Shown here in pieces: positions 5,716-12,798 of a stretch of 28,546 nt of DNA. This DNA is from DASQDT01 sp036380435. Its GTDB lineage: Bacteria > Acidobacteriota > Blastocatellia > Pyrinomonadales > Pyrinomonadaceae. The position numbers were made by a program, and so were the translations under genes. The DNA lies in contig DASVES010000396.1 of assembly GCA_036380435.1 (NCBI GenBank), positions 1 to 28,546 on the forward strand, read 5' to 3'. Each line of letters opens with the position of its first letter. Position 1 is the first letter of the stretch. The notes beneath the pieces are model-generated. The model was not told where the DNA came from. It worked only from the letters and a program-made list of their open reading frames with translations, and ran no database searches.

Positions 5716-8331
5716 TTACTCGCGCCACATGTTTTCAAACCGCGTGAACTCTTTCAGGAACGCCAGCTTCACCGTCCCCGTCGGGCCGTTGCGCTGCTTG
5801 GCGATGATCAGTTCGGCCATCCCCGCGTTCTCCTCCGTCCGGTTGTACTGCTCCTCGCGGAAGATGAAGCTCACGAGGTCGGCGTCCTGCTCAATCGATC
5901 CGCTTTCTCTCAAGTCCGAGAGCTGCGGCCGGTGGTCGCTGCGCGCTTCGGGAGCGCGCGATAGTTGCGAGAGCGCGACGAGCGGGACGTTCAGCTCCTT
6001 GGCCAGCCCCTTCAACTCGCGCGAGATCAGCGACACTTCCTGCTGGCGCGACTCGATGCGGCGCGACGACCCCGACATCAGTTGCAGGTAATCGACGACG
6101 ATCAGGTCGAGCCGCTTCTGCTCGGCCGCGAGCCGACGGGCCTTGGCGCGCATCTCCAGCACGGAGATGCCGGGCGTGTCGTCGATGTAGATTCTCGTGT
6201 CGGCCAGCGTGCCGAGCGCGCCGGCGAGTCGCGCCCACTCCTCGCGGTGGAGGTAGCCGCCGCGGAAGCGGTGCGCGTCCACCCGCCCCTCCGAGCACAG
6301 CATCCTCATCACCAGCGACTCCTTCGACATCTCCAGCGAGAACACCCCGACAACCGCCCCCGCGATGATCGCCGCGTTCTGCGCCAGCGTCAGCGCCAGA
6401 CTGGTGTTGTGGACGCAGATGTCGTTGGCGACGAAGTTGTGCGTCGCCGGAACGGTGAGGTCGTAGACCTGCTTCTCACCCGCGAACTCTATGGAGACAA
6501 TCTCGTCCCAGTAAACGTCGCTCTCTGCCAGGCATCGAAGCTCGACACTTCCCAGTGTCTCGCCGAGAGCAAGCAGGCGGTTGCGCGAAAGAGCGCGCTG
6601 CCCGACGTGGATGTTCGTGCGACCGCGCAGGCCCGCCCGGCGCGCGAGCGACGCCCATGACTCTCCACCTTTGAGAGTGGCAACGCGCCCCCAGACCTCG
6701 ACGGGGACGAGGTCGCGATTCGTCTGGTATCTCCTCGCGGAAAGCGCGCGGGTGACAGATGCGAGCGCCGCCTCTTTCCCGTGGATGCCGATCTCTTCGA
6801 TGAACGTCCTGATCGAACGCCCGTCAGTGATGTCCAACTGCCAGGCGACTCGCCGCCCGCCTTTATACTTAACTGCGCGCTTCTTCAGCGTGGCGATGAC
6901 GCCGAACCGCAGGAGCAGATGTTGAACCTGACGCGCGAGCCTTTCACTTACCGAAGCAAAGCCGAGTTGCGACTGCCCGCTGCTCAGAACAGTTGCCCAG
7001 CCGTCGGTCGAGAACAGTCGGTTCAGGAACAGCGCCAACTGTTCTCTCTTGAGCCTGAAAACCCCTCCGGGGATAAACTTCGAGTGACTGTCACAGCCGT
7101 AGACGCCTAACCCCCTTAGCCAAGCGGTGAGCGCGTTCTCCTTATACCCTTTCGCCTTTCGGACGCGGAGCGAGAAAGTGCGGTCTTTGCTGTTCGCCTG
7201 TTTCGTTTCAACACCGCCGAAGTTCGCCACCGCCGTCTCGAAGTCCGCGCGGAGCGCAGGCTTCCCGACCGTGAAGACGGGCGAAGCGCCTCGCAGGCAC
7301 CCGTCGCCGAGGAGATAGGCCAGCAGCTTCACCTCGCACTCGCGCATCTCGCCCTCGCCGAAGATGCTCAACACTCGCGGCACGGCGATGCGGTCGCCGG
7401 CCTTTAATCGCGAGAGGGGTTGCCACCCGTCCAGAGTCAGGAAGGGGTGCGTCAAAGTGGTCTCCACCACCCTCCCAAGCCTCGTGGCCACGCGGAAGAC
7501 GGGCTTGACGCCGTCGTCCACATAGTCGGACGGGCGCGCCACGGCGAACTTAAAATCATCGCCGAGGGTGAGCAGCCGCGCCCCGCGCACGCGGTAGACT
7601 TCCTCAATCGTGGCCACGCCGCCGTCGGCCATGACGATCTCGCTGTCGAAGGCCAGACACTTGCCCATTGACGGGCGGGCGGCGACGATGATGAGGTCGG
7701 CGGGCTGGAGGCCGGAGGTCATCTCGTCGAGTTCTTTGAAGCCGGTGGCGAGGCCGGTGATGACGGTCGTGCGGCCCGACATCTCCTGAACTTTTTCGAG
7801 CAGTTGGTCGGCGATGGGCTTGACGTGGGCGAAGCCCTGTCGGGTGCGCTCGTCGGCGAGGGCGAAGATCATCTGCTCGGCGTGGTCGAGGATGTGGCTG
7901 GCTTCGTCCTCCTCTTCGAGCGCCTCTGAGGTGATCTTGTTCGAGACCTTGACGAGTTGGCGCAGGAGCGATTTGTCGTGGACGATTTTGCCGTAGTGCG
8001 CGAGGTTGGTGAAGTGCGGCAGACCGTAGGTCAGCTCGGAGACGTAGGCGAGGCCGCCGGTCTGTTCGAGCACGCCCTCGCGACGCAGCTCCTCGCCGAG
8101 GAGGATGGGGTTGATTTCGGCGCCGCGCTCACTCAAAGAGATCATCGCGCGGAAGACGAACTGGTTGGCGCGGATGTAGAAGTCTTCGGGGCGGAGGAGT
8201 TCGATGGCCTGATTGACCATCCCGTTGTCGAGGATGATCGCCCCGAGGATGGCGCGCTCGCTCTCGGCGCTGTGGGGCAGCGGGCGTTCGAGCATCTGAT
8301 CGCGCGCGGAGTCAACCGGATATCTTGTCAT
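5716..8331 (-). CDS. dnaB: Replicative DNA helicase DnaB, with an intein
   Basis: The 871-residue precursor contains a 453-residue DnaB helicase, the hexameric ATPase that unwinds the replication fork, split by a 418-residue intein (residues 225-642). The N-extein has the DnaB N-terminal domain (PHSAESERAILGAIILDN...) and runs to the Walker A motif ARPSMGK. The C-extein resumes with TSLALTLAQNAA and contains the Walker B region DLIVVDYLQLM and LRESGSIEQDAD. After splicing the P-loop would be GKTS. ATG 8331 is preferred because it gives a normal extein length; no clear ribosome site is seen there, and an in-frame TTG at 8478 would add 49 atypical residues. The gene follows rplI as in many rpsF-rpsR-rplI-dnaB clusters. 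Confidence 0.95.
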   Translation of the reverse strand: MTRYPVDSARDQMLERPLPHSAESERAILGAIILDNGMVNQAIELLRPEDFYIRANQFVFRAMISLSERGAEINPILLGEELRREGVLEQTGGLAYVSELTYGLPHFTNLAHYGKIVHDKSLLRQLVKVSNKITSEALEEEDEASHILDHAEQMIFALADERTRQGFAHVKPIADQLLEKVQEMSGRTTVITGLATGFKELDEMTSGLQPADLIIVAARPSMGKCLAFDSEIVMADGGVATIEEVYRVRGARLLTLGDDFKFAVARPSDYVDDGVKPVFRVATRLGRVVETTLTHPFLTLDGWQPLSRLKAGDRIAVPRVLSIFGEGEMRECEVKLLAYLLGDGCLRGASPVFTVGKPALRADFETAVANFGGVETKQANSKDRTFSLRVRKAKGYKENALTAWLRGLGVYGCDSHSKFIPGGVFRLKREQLALFLNRLFSTDGWATVLSSGQSQLGFASVSERLARQVQHLLLRFGVIATLKKRAVKYKGGRRVAWQLDITDGRSIRTFIEEIGIHGKEAALASVTRALSARRYQTNRDLVPVEVWGRVATLKGGESWASLARRAGLRGRTNIHVGQRALSRNRLLALGETLGSVELRCLAESDVYWDEIVSIEFAGEKQVYDLTVPATHNFVANDICVHNTSLALTLAQNAAIIAGAVVGVFSLEMSKESLVMRMLCSEGRVDAHRFRGGYLHREEWARLAGALGTLADTRIYIDDTPGISVLEMRAKARRLAAEQKRLDLIVVDYLQLMSGSSRRIESRQQEVSLISRELKGLAKELNVPLVALSQLSRAPEARSDHRPQLSDLRESGSIEQDADLVSFIFREEQYNRTEENAGMAELIIAKQRNGPTGTVKLAFLKEFTRFENMWRE
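6406..7659 (-). mobile_element. Intein with LAGLIDADG homing endonuclease in DnaB Walker A
   Basis: The 418-residue in-frame insertion begins with Cys1 (CLAFDSEIVMADG) directly after the P-loop lysine and ends VHN before Thr+1. Block B is visible at about 66-79 (ETTLTHPFLTLDGW, with His71). Two LAGLIDADG-type motifs lie at about 112-120 (LLAYLLGDG) and 211-220 (FLNRLFSTDG). Block F/G covers about 398-418 (VYDLTVPATHNFVANDICVHN in two parts). All residues needed for splicing are present, so it looks active. The host insertion point, between Lys and Thr of the nucleotide-binding loop, is a known DnaB intein site. Both LAGLIDADG acidic residues (Asp) are retained. Confidence 0.94.
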
Positions 8332-8510
8332 CGGGAGACCGAACGATTCGCGTCTACTGCGGAGAACAAAAGACCGGCCGCGCCCGCCGGCCGGAGTCGA
8401 GACAAAATCGACCGCGGCGCTGATTTCGACGTGGCGCGAGCCGGTGCTCTTATACAACAGCGCGAACGCACGCGACAACAGTCATGTTGACGCGCGCGCC
8501 CGACCGAGTT

Positions 8511-9107
8511 TTATTCCACAGGTGAGTTTTCGTTCGCCTCGTCGGACGCTGCGGCCGCCGGCTCTTCCGACGCGCTCTCGCCTTCGTCGGCGGCGGGCGT
8601 TGCGGCTTCGGCGGCGGGCGCGGCGGCAGCGGCGGCGCCCGCCGTCTGCGCGCCGCCCTCGCCTGTGACGATGACGGGAATCTCCACCGTCACGTCGCGG
8701 TGCAGTCGCACGCCGACGCTGAACTCGCCCGTCTCCTTGATCGCCTCGCGCAGCGTGATGCGCCGGCGGTCGATCTCGTAGCCCTTAGCCTTGAGGGCTT
8801 CGGCGATGTCCATCGAGGTCACGGAGCCGTAGAGGATGCCGTGCTCGCCGACCTTGCGCTCGAATTCGAGCCGGAGGGCGTTCATCAGCGCGGCCTGGCC
8901 TTCGGCGGTCGAACGCTCGCGCGCCTCCTTCTTCAAGAGCGCGCCGCGCTCGGCTTCGATCTGCTTGACGTTGCCGGCCGTCGCCTTGACGGCGAGCTTG
9001 CGCGGCAACAGGTAGTTGCGCGCGTAGCCGGCCTTGACCTTCACGATCTCGCCGCGAGCGCCGAGGTTGTCCACGTCTTCACGTAACAGGACTGTCGTCT
9101 GTGCCAT
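8511..9107 (-). CDS. rplI: 50S ribosomal protein bL9
   Basis: The N-terminal rRNA-binding domain (MAQTTVLLREDVDNLGARGEIVKVKAGYARN... in parts, residues 1-50), the connecting helix and the C-terminal domain (about 80-149, GILYGSVTSMDIAEAL...IPVIV) are complete. The protein is 198 residues against about 150 in most bacteria: a tail from about 150 is nearly all Ala, Glu, Ser and Pro (GAAAAAAPAAEAATPAADE...). GGAGGAGG lies upstream of ATG 9107. rpsR ends 18 nt upstream, so the two are one transcript. The acidic tail has no recognised function and may be lineage specific. Confidence 0.97.
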   Translation of the reverse strand: MAQTTVLLREDVDNLGARGEIVKVKAGYARNYLLPRKLAVKATAGNVKQIEAERGALLKKEARERSTAEGQAALMNALRLEFERKVGEHGILYGSVTSMDIAEALKAKGYEIDRRRITLREAIKETGEFSVGVRLHRDVTVEIPVIVTGEGGAQTAGAAAAAAPAAEAATPAADEGESASEEPAAAASDEANENSPVE

Positions 9108-9125
9108 CTCTGGTGTCCTCCTCCC

Positions 9126-9446
9126 TTATTCCGCCGCGTAGGGGATGAGCGCGATGTTGCGCGCGCGCTTGATGGCCTCGGCCAGCATCCGCTGGTGAGG
9201 CGCGCACGTGCCCGAGATGCGCCGCGGGAGAATCTTGCCGCGCTCCGGGATGTAGCTGGTGAGCAGCTTCACGTCCTTGTAGTCGATGAGATCGACCTTA
9301 TCGAGACAGAAGCGGCACACCTTGCGGCGCCGGAAGCGCCCACCTCCGCGACCGCCTCCGCCGCGGCGGTCGTCGCGCCCGCCCGATGGCTGGTGAACCG
9401 GCCCGTCGTCGTCTGTTTCAAAATCTCCGTCGTAGTTTCTCGACAT
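9126..9446 (-). CDS. rpsR: 30S ribosomal protein bS18 (cysteine-containing form)
   Basis: A 106-residue S18 that partners S6 on the platform of the small subunit. The conserved core (VCRFCLDKVDLIDYKD, LLTSYIPERGKILPRR, TCAPHQRMLAEAIKRARNIALIPY) is complete and keeps Cys residues typical of the zinc-binding form. An acidic then Gly/Arg-rich N-terminal extension (DDRRGGGGRGGGRFRRR) precedes it. ATG 9446 is supported by GAGAG 7 nt upstream; the reading frame continues open further upstream but without family-like sequence. It sits between rpsF and rplI. Confidence 0.95.
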   Translation of the reverse strand: MSRNYDGDFETDDDGPVHQPSGGRDDRRGGGGRGGGRFRRRKVCRFCLDKVDLIDYKDVKLLTSYIPERGKILPRRISGTCAPHQRMLAEAIKRARNIALIPYAAE

Positions 9447-9602
9447 AATTACACTCTCAACTTTTCTCTTGGGCGACCGCCTCGCCTGTCCCGCACCGTG
9501 CCGGGGCAGGAGACCGAGCGCCGCCAGGTCAGCCGTCAAATTCCGTTTCGGCCACACGCGCCAAGGGACGCTTACTGAAAACCGTTCCCTCGGCGACCGG
9601 CC

Positions 9603-9995
9603 CTACTCGCGCGACCCGGCCCCCGCGGCGGCGGTGGCGCCCGGTCGCTTCGACGCGCGGAGCGCGCGGCGCGCCTTGAACTTCTCGGCGCGCTGACGGT
9701 CTTCGTCCACGCGCACCGTCAGGTAGCGAATCACCTGATCCATGACGCGCATGCGGCGCTCCAGCTCGGCGATCTCGCGGCCCGTCCCCTCGACCTCGAA
9801 GAACATGAAGATGCCTTCGGTCTTGCGCCCGATGCGGTAGGCGAGGTTGCGGCGCCCCATGCTCTCGTCCTTGACGATGACGCCGCCCTGATCCGTGATC
9901 GTCTGCCGGAGCGTCTCCGTCAGACGCGCCGTCTCCTCCTCGGTCGTGTCCGTGTCAACGATGTAAATGATCTCGTAAATTCTCTTCTCTGCCAA
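9603..9995 (-). CDS. rpsF: 30S ribosomal protein bS6
   Basis: A 130-residue S6 (AEKRIYEIIYIVDTDTTEEE, GRRNLAYRIGRKTEGIFMFFEVEG, ...YLTVRVDED), the S18 partner, with an Ala/Lys-rich tail after about 105. An ATG at 10001 is in frame, but the AGGAGG Shine-Dalgarno touches it with no spacer; the TTG two codons later, at 9995, has the ideal 6-nt spacing. The protein then begins MAEKRIYEI, as expected for the family. A 156-nt spacer separates it from rpsR; in many bacteria ssb lies here, but none is present. Confidence 0.9.
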   Translation of the reverse strand: MAEKRIYEIIYIVDTDTTEEETARLTETLRQTITDQGGVIVKDESMGRRNLAYRIGRKTEGIFMFFEVEGTGREIAELERRMRVMDQVIRYLTVRVDEDRQRAEKFKARRALRASKRPGATAAAGAGSRE

Positions 9996-10055
9996 AACCA
10001 TCCTCCTTCTGGATGTCTAGCCCCGCCCGCGGGCGAAGCAAGGAAGAATTAAGGA

Positions 10056-10162
10056 GTGATAAGTGATCAGTGATGAGTGATAAGAGCTATTAGCTTAAAG
10101 CTGTTAGCTAACAACTAAGAGCATTGCTTTCTTCTTATCACTTATCACTCATCACTTATCAC
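10056..10162. repeat. Hairpin element H3 (AGTGATA/G heptamers)
   Basis: The arms at 10056-10084 and 10134-10162 are 29 nt each and complementary at 27 positions, both made of AGTGATR units in 7-nt register. The loop contains further words of the GCTGTTA type (TTAGCTT, AAGCTGT, TTAGCTA). It lies between pth and rpsF on the same transcript, and the right arm covers the pth stop codon, so the last pth codons (Gly-Asp-Lys-stop) are read from the repeat. Confidence 0.93.
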
Positions 10163-10721
10163 CATTGTATTGCGCCATCGCCTTGTCGATGCCGTCGCGG
10201 AGGACGGCGCGGAGCGCGTCGGCGCTCCGGTCCAAAATCGTTTCGAGTTCGGCGCGCTGGGCCTTCGAGAAATTCTCGAGGACGAAGCGCGCCGTGTCGC
10301 CCACCGGGTGCTCGGGCCGGATGCCGATGCGCAGTCGCGCGAACTCGTCGGCGCCGAGCACGTCGATGATGTTCTTCAAGCCCTTCTGGCCGCCGCTCGA
10401 CCCGCGCGGGCGGAGCCGAACCGAGCCGAAGGGAATCGCGATGTCATCGCAAACGACCAGCAGACCAATAGACGGCGTAAGGCCCGCGCGCTTACGCAGG
10501 AGGCAGGCGACCGACTCGCCGCTCAGGTTCATGTACGTCTGCGGTTTGACGAGTTCGACGGCGCGGCCCTCGATCTCCGCCCTGCCGACAAGCGCCCTGC
10601 ACTCCAACCGTTTGACCTCGCGCCCCGCCGCCCGCGCCGCCCGGTCAACGAGCATGAAGCCGAGGTTGTGGCGCGTCCACTCGTACTGCGCGCCCGGATT
10701 GCCGAGGCCGACGACCAGCAT
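10152..10721 (-). CDS. pth: Peptidyl-tRNA hydrolase
   Basis: A 189-residue enzyme that recycles peptidyl-tRNA released by stalled ribosomes. The family motifs are present: MLVVGLGNPGAQYE, catalytic His18 in TRHNLGF, KPQTYMNLSG, VVCDDIAIPFG with the catalytic Asp, and GSSGGQKGLKNI. ATG 10721 is the family-like start; a GTG at 10727 adds two residues. No ribosome site is visible, because the pyrimidine-rich arm of hairpin H4 lies directly upstream. The last codons come from hairpin H3. Its place after rplY is the common arrangement. Confidence 0.96.
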   Translation of the reverse strand: MLVVGLGNPGAQYEWTRHNLGFMLVDRAARAAGREVKRLECRALVGRAEIEGRAVELVKPQTYMNLSGESVACLLRKRAGLTPSIGLLVVCDDIAIPFGSVRLRPRGSSGGQKGLKNIIDVLGADEFARLRIGIRPEHPVGDTARFVLENFSKAQRAELETILDRSADALRAVLRDGIDKAMAQYNGDK

Positions 10722-10728
10722 AAGCACC

Positions 10729-10820
10729 GGGGAAGGGCGAAGGGGAAAAGGGCAAGGGGCGGAGGCGAATTTCTCCTGCCCTTACCCCTTCCCCTTTTCC
10801 CTTTCCCCTTCCCCTTCGTC
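10729..10820. repeat. Hairpin element H4 (GGGGAAG heptamers)
   Basis: Purine-rich 7-nt units (GGGGAAG, GGCGAAG, GGGAAAA, GGGCAAG) run from 10729 to 10756. They face pyrimidine-rich heptamers (CCCTTAC, CCCTTCC, CCTTTTC, CCTTTCC, CCTTCCC) from 10779 to 10813, separated by a short GCGAATTTCTCC loop region. The element fills the whole pth-rplY gap and extends about 40 nt into the rplY coding end, where it encodes the Glu/Lys/Gly tail. Confidence 0.88.
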
Positions 10821-11462
10821 TTCCTTCTTGCCCTTCCCGATCACCTCGGGCTCCACAGCCTCTTCCTCGACCGCGACCTCCTCGACCGGCTCCTCGCGCA
10901 GGACGGCGACCGTGGCGACGGCCGTCTCCGGGTCGGTCAGGATTTCGACGTTCTCCGTCAACTGGATGTCGGAGACGTGGAGAACCTCGTGGACGCCGAG
11001 GTTCGACACGTCAACGTGAAGGGCCTCGGGGATTTCGCGCGGCGCACAACGAACCTGAACCTCGCGCAGGAGCTGTTCGAGGATGCCCTCTCCTTCCCTG
11101 ACGCCGACGGGGTCGCCGTCAAGATGCAGCGACACCGTGACCTCGATCTTCTGGCCACGCACGAGCCGGCGCAGATCGGCGTGAATCAGACGGCCGCGGA
11201 CGGGGTCGATCTGCCGGTGGAGGAAGAGCACTTCACTTTCGCCGACGCCCTCGATGTCGAGCGTGAAGATCGTGTTGTGGCCCGTGTCGGAGCGGAGAAT
11301 CGCGGCCAGCTCGGCGAGCGGCGCGGCGGCCGACACGGCGTCGTTGCCGTCACCATAGACGGTCAACGGCACCAGCCCCGACCGACGCAGTCGGCCCGCG
11401 TCGTTCTTGCCCCGGCCCTCGCGCAGTTGCGCGCGTAACGTAATTTCTTTTCTCTCTGCCAT
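10782..11462 (-). CDS. rplY: 50S ribosomal protein bL25, CTC form
   Basis: A 226-residue L25 of the long Ctc type, binding 5S rRNA. The N-terminal L25 domain (AERKEITLRAQLREGRGKND...GLVPLTVYG...) and the C-terminal beta domain (about 95-185, VEVTVSLHLDG-like through SNLGVHEVLHVSDI) are followed by an acidic tail. ATG 11462 is supported by GGAG 5 nt upstream. The last dozen residues (DEGEGEREKGKG) are encoded by the arm of hairpin H4, so the repeat has become part of the protein. It lies downstream of prs as in many bacteria. Confidence 0.95.
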   Translation of the reverse strand: MAERKEITLRAQLREGRGKNDAGRLRRSGLVPLTVYGDGNDAVSAAAPLAELAAILRSDTGHNTIFTLDIEGVGESEVLFLHRQIDPVRGRLIHADLRRLVRGQKIEVTVSLHLDGDPVGVREGEGILEQLLREVQVRCAPREIPEALHVDVSNLGVHEVLHVSDIQLTENVEILTDPETAVATVAVLREEPVEEVAVEEEAVEPEVIGKGKKEDEGEGEREKGKG

Positions 11463-11480
11463 ACTCACTCCCAATGAAAA

Positions 11481-11661
11481 AAGCGTTCAGCCTTCGGCGA
11501 TCAGCAAACAGCTAACGAGGTCACTCGTCAGCGGCCCGTTGTCCGTTGTTCATTTCCGCGGACTTGAAAGTCTCAAGGCCGAGGAACGAAAACAACTGAC
11601 CACTGACCATTGACTACGGACAGCCTTTAGCTGATAGCTGACCGCTGACTGCTGAACGCTT
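11481..11661. repeat. Hairpin element H5 (compound heptamer inverted repeat)
   Basis: The outer 11 nt AAGCGTTCAGC (11481-11491) pair perfectly with 11651-11661. Inside, both arms continue in 7-nt steps with diverged units: GCGATCA, GCAAACA, GCTAACG on the left and AGCTGAT, AGCTGAC, CGCTGAC, TGCTGAA on the right. An inner pair of arms has GTCCGTT, GTTCATT against ACTGACC, ACTGACC, ATTGACT. The element fills the prs-rplY gap (217 nt). Pairing is imperfect but the register is clear. Confidence 0.8.
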
Positions 11662-11679
11662 CTCAGTTTTTGCCCTTCG

Positions 11680-12627
11680 TCAGACGAAGAGCGAAGAGAC
11701 GCTCGTCTCCTCGTGGATCGACTTGATCGCCTTCGCCAGAAGCGGTGCGATGCTCAAAACCCTGACGTTGTCGAGATTACACGCCTCGCCCCGGAGCGGG
11801 ATCGTGTTAGTCGTCACCGTCATCTCGATGTCCGAACCCTTCAACTGCTCGCACGCGCGGCCCGAGAGCACCGGGTGCGTAAAGCACGCGTGAATCCTGT
11901 CGGCCCCGGCCTCGCGCAAAGCCTTCGCGACTTTCGTCAGCGAGCCGCCCGTGTCGCACATGTCATCGACGATGAGGCAATTCCTGCCGCGCACGTCGCC
12001 GACCACGTTCATCACCTCGGCCTCGTTGGCCTTCTCACGGCGCTTGTCGCACAGCGCCAGCTCGGCGTCGAGCCGCTTGGCGTAGGCCCGCGCGCGCTCG
12101 GCCCCGCCCGTGTCGGGCGCCACCACCGTCAGATTCGGCAGCCCGTTCTCCTGGTAGTAGCCGATGAAGACCGGGGCGGCGTAAAGGTGATCGACGGGGA
12201 TGTCAAAGAAGCCCTGTATCTGCGCCGCGTGGAGGTCGATGGTCAGCACGCGATCCGCGCCGGCCGTCGTAATCAGGTTCGCCACCAGCTTCGACGCGAT
12301 GGGCACGCGCGGCCGATCTTTCTTGTCCGAGCGCGCGTAGCCGTAGTATGGAATCACCGCCGTCACGCGCTCGGCCGAGGAGCGGCGGAAGGCGTCGAGC
12401 ATCACGAGCAGCTCCATCAGGTGCGCGTCCGTCGGCGGGCACGTCGGCTGCACGATGAAAACGTCGGCCCCGCGCACGTTCTCCGTGATCTGAAAGTTGT
12501 ACTCGCCGTCCGAGAAGCGCGCCGACGTGGCGACGCCGGGGTCGCAACTCAGGTAGTTGCAAATCTCGTTCGTCAGCGCGCGGTTCGCGTTGCCCGAGAA
12601 GACTTTGATGCCGCCGGTGGTGCTCAT
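11680..12627 (-). CDS. prs: Ribose-phosphate pyrophosphokinase (PRPP synthetase)
   Basis: A 315-residue enzyme making PRPP for nucleotide, His and Trp synthesis. It has the class I length and motifs: FSDGEYNFQITENVRG, the ATP/Mg region IPYYGYARSDKKDRPR, DLHAAQIQGFF, and the PRPP-binding signature CLIVDDMCDTGGS. ATG 12627 is the natural start (MSTTGGIKVFSGNANRAL), but no ribosome site is present: hairpin H6 ends 5 nt before the ATG. It follows tRNA-Gln and ispE on the same strand, a conserved order. Confidence 0.97.
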   Translation of the reverse strand: MSTTGGIKVFSGNANRALTNEICNYLSCDPGVATSARFSDGEYNFQITENVRGADVFIVQPTCPPTDAHLMELLVMLDAFRRSSAERVTAVIPYYGYARSDKKDRPRVPIASKLVANLITTAGADRVLTIDLHAAQIQGFFDIPVDHLYAAPVFIGYYQENGLPNLTVVAPDTGGAERARAYAKRLDAELALCDKRREKANEAEVMNVVGDVRGRNCLIVDDMCDTGGSLTKVAKALREAGADRIHACFTHPVLSGRACEQLKGSDIEMTVTTNTIPLRGEACNLDNVRVLSIAPLLAKAIKSIHEETSVSSLFV

Positions 12628-12632
12628 CTTTG

Positions 12633-12710
12633 AGTGATGAGTGATGAGTGATGAGTGATAAGAGTAAGAAAGCTGTCTTTCTTATCACTTATCACTGATC
12701 ACTGATCACT
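12633..12710. repeat. Hairpin element H6 (AGTGATG/A heptamers)
   Basis: Three AGTGATG units and one AGTGATA (12633-12660) face TATCACT, TATCACT, GATCACT, GATCACT (12683-12710). Between them AAGAAAG and CTTTCTT continue the stem down to the 4-nt loop CTGT. It fills the space between the tRNA-Gln 3' end, 2 nt away, and the prs ATG, 5 nt away. Confidence 0.93.
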
Positions 12711-12712
12711 AG

Positions 12713-12784
12713 CTGGGGAGGTAGGACTCGAACCTACGAATGCCGGTTCCAAAGACCGGTGCCTTACCACTTGGCGACTCCCCA
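12713..12784 (-). tRNA. tRNA-Gln (UUG)
   Basis: The 72-nt tRNA folds as a cloverleaf: acceptor TGGGGAG/CTCCCCA, D-arm GCCAAGTGGTAAGGC, anticodon stem CCGGT/ACCGG with loop CTTTGGA (anticodon TTG, reading CAA), T-arm GTAGG-TTCGAGT-CCTAC, discriminator G. The 3' CCA is not encoded. It starts 14 nt after the ispE stop and is followed at once by hairpin H6 and prs, so it must be cut out of a shared transcript or have its own promoter inside ispE. Confidence 0.97.
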
Positions 12785-12798
12785 ATTCCGTTCACGTC

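Noticed and set aside
9447..9557. N-terminal extension of rpsR to 9557
   Set aside because: The extra residues are not S18-like and a good ribosome site precedes ATG 9446.
10170..11438. Plus-strand frame crossing pth and rplY
   Set aside because: It runs antisense through two conserved genes and a repeat hairpin; no start signal.
12633..12710. CRISPR-like array
   Set aside because: Units are 7 nt, directly adjacent with no spacers, and arranged as inverted arms; no cas genes nearby.
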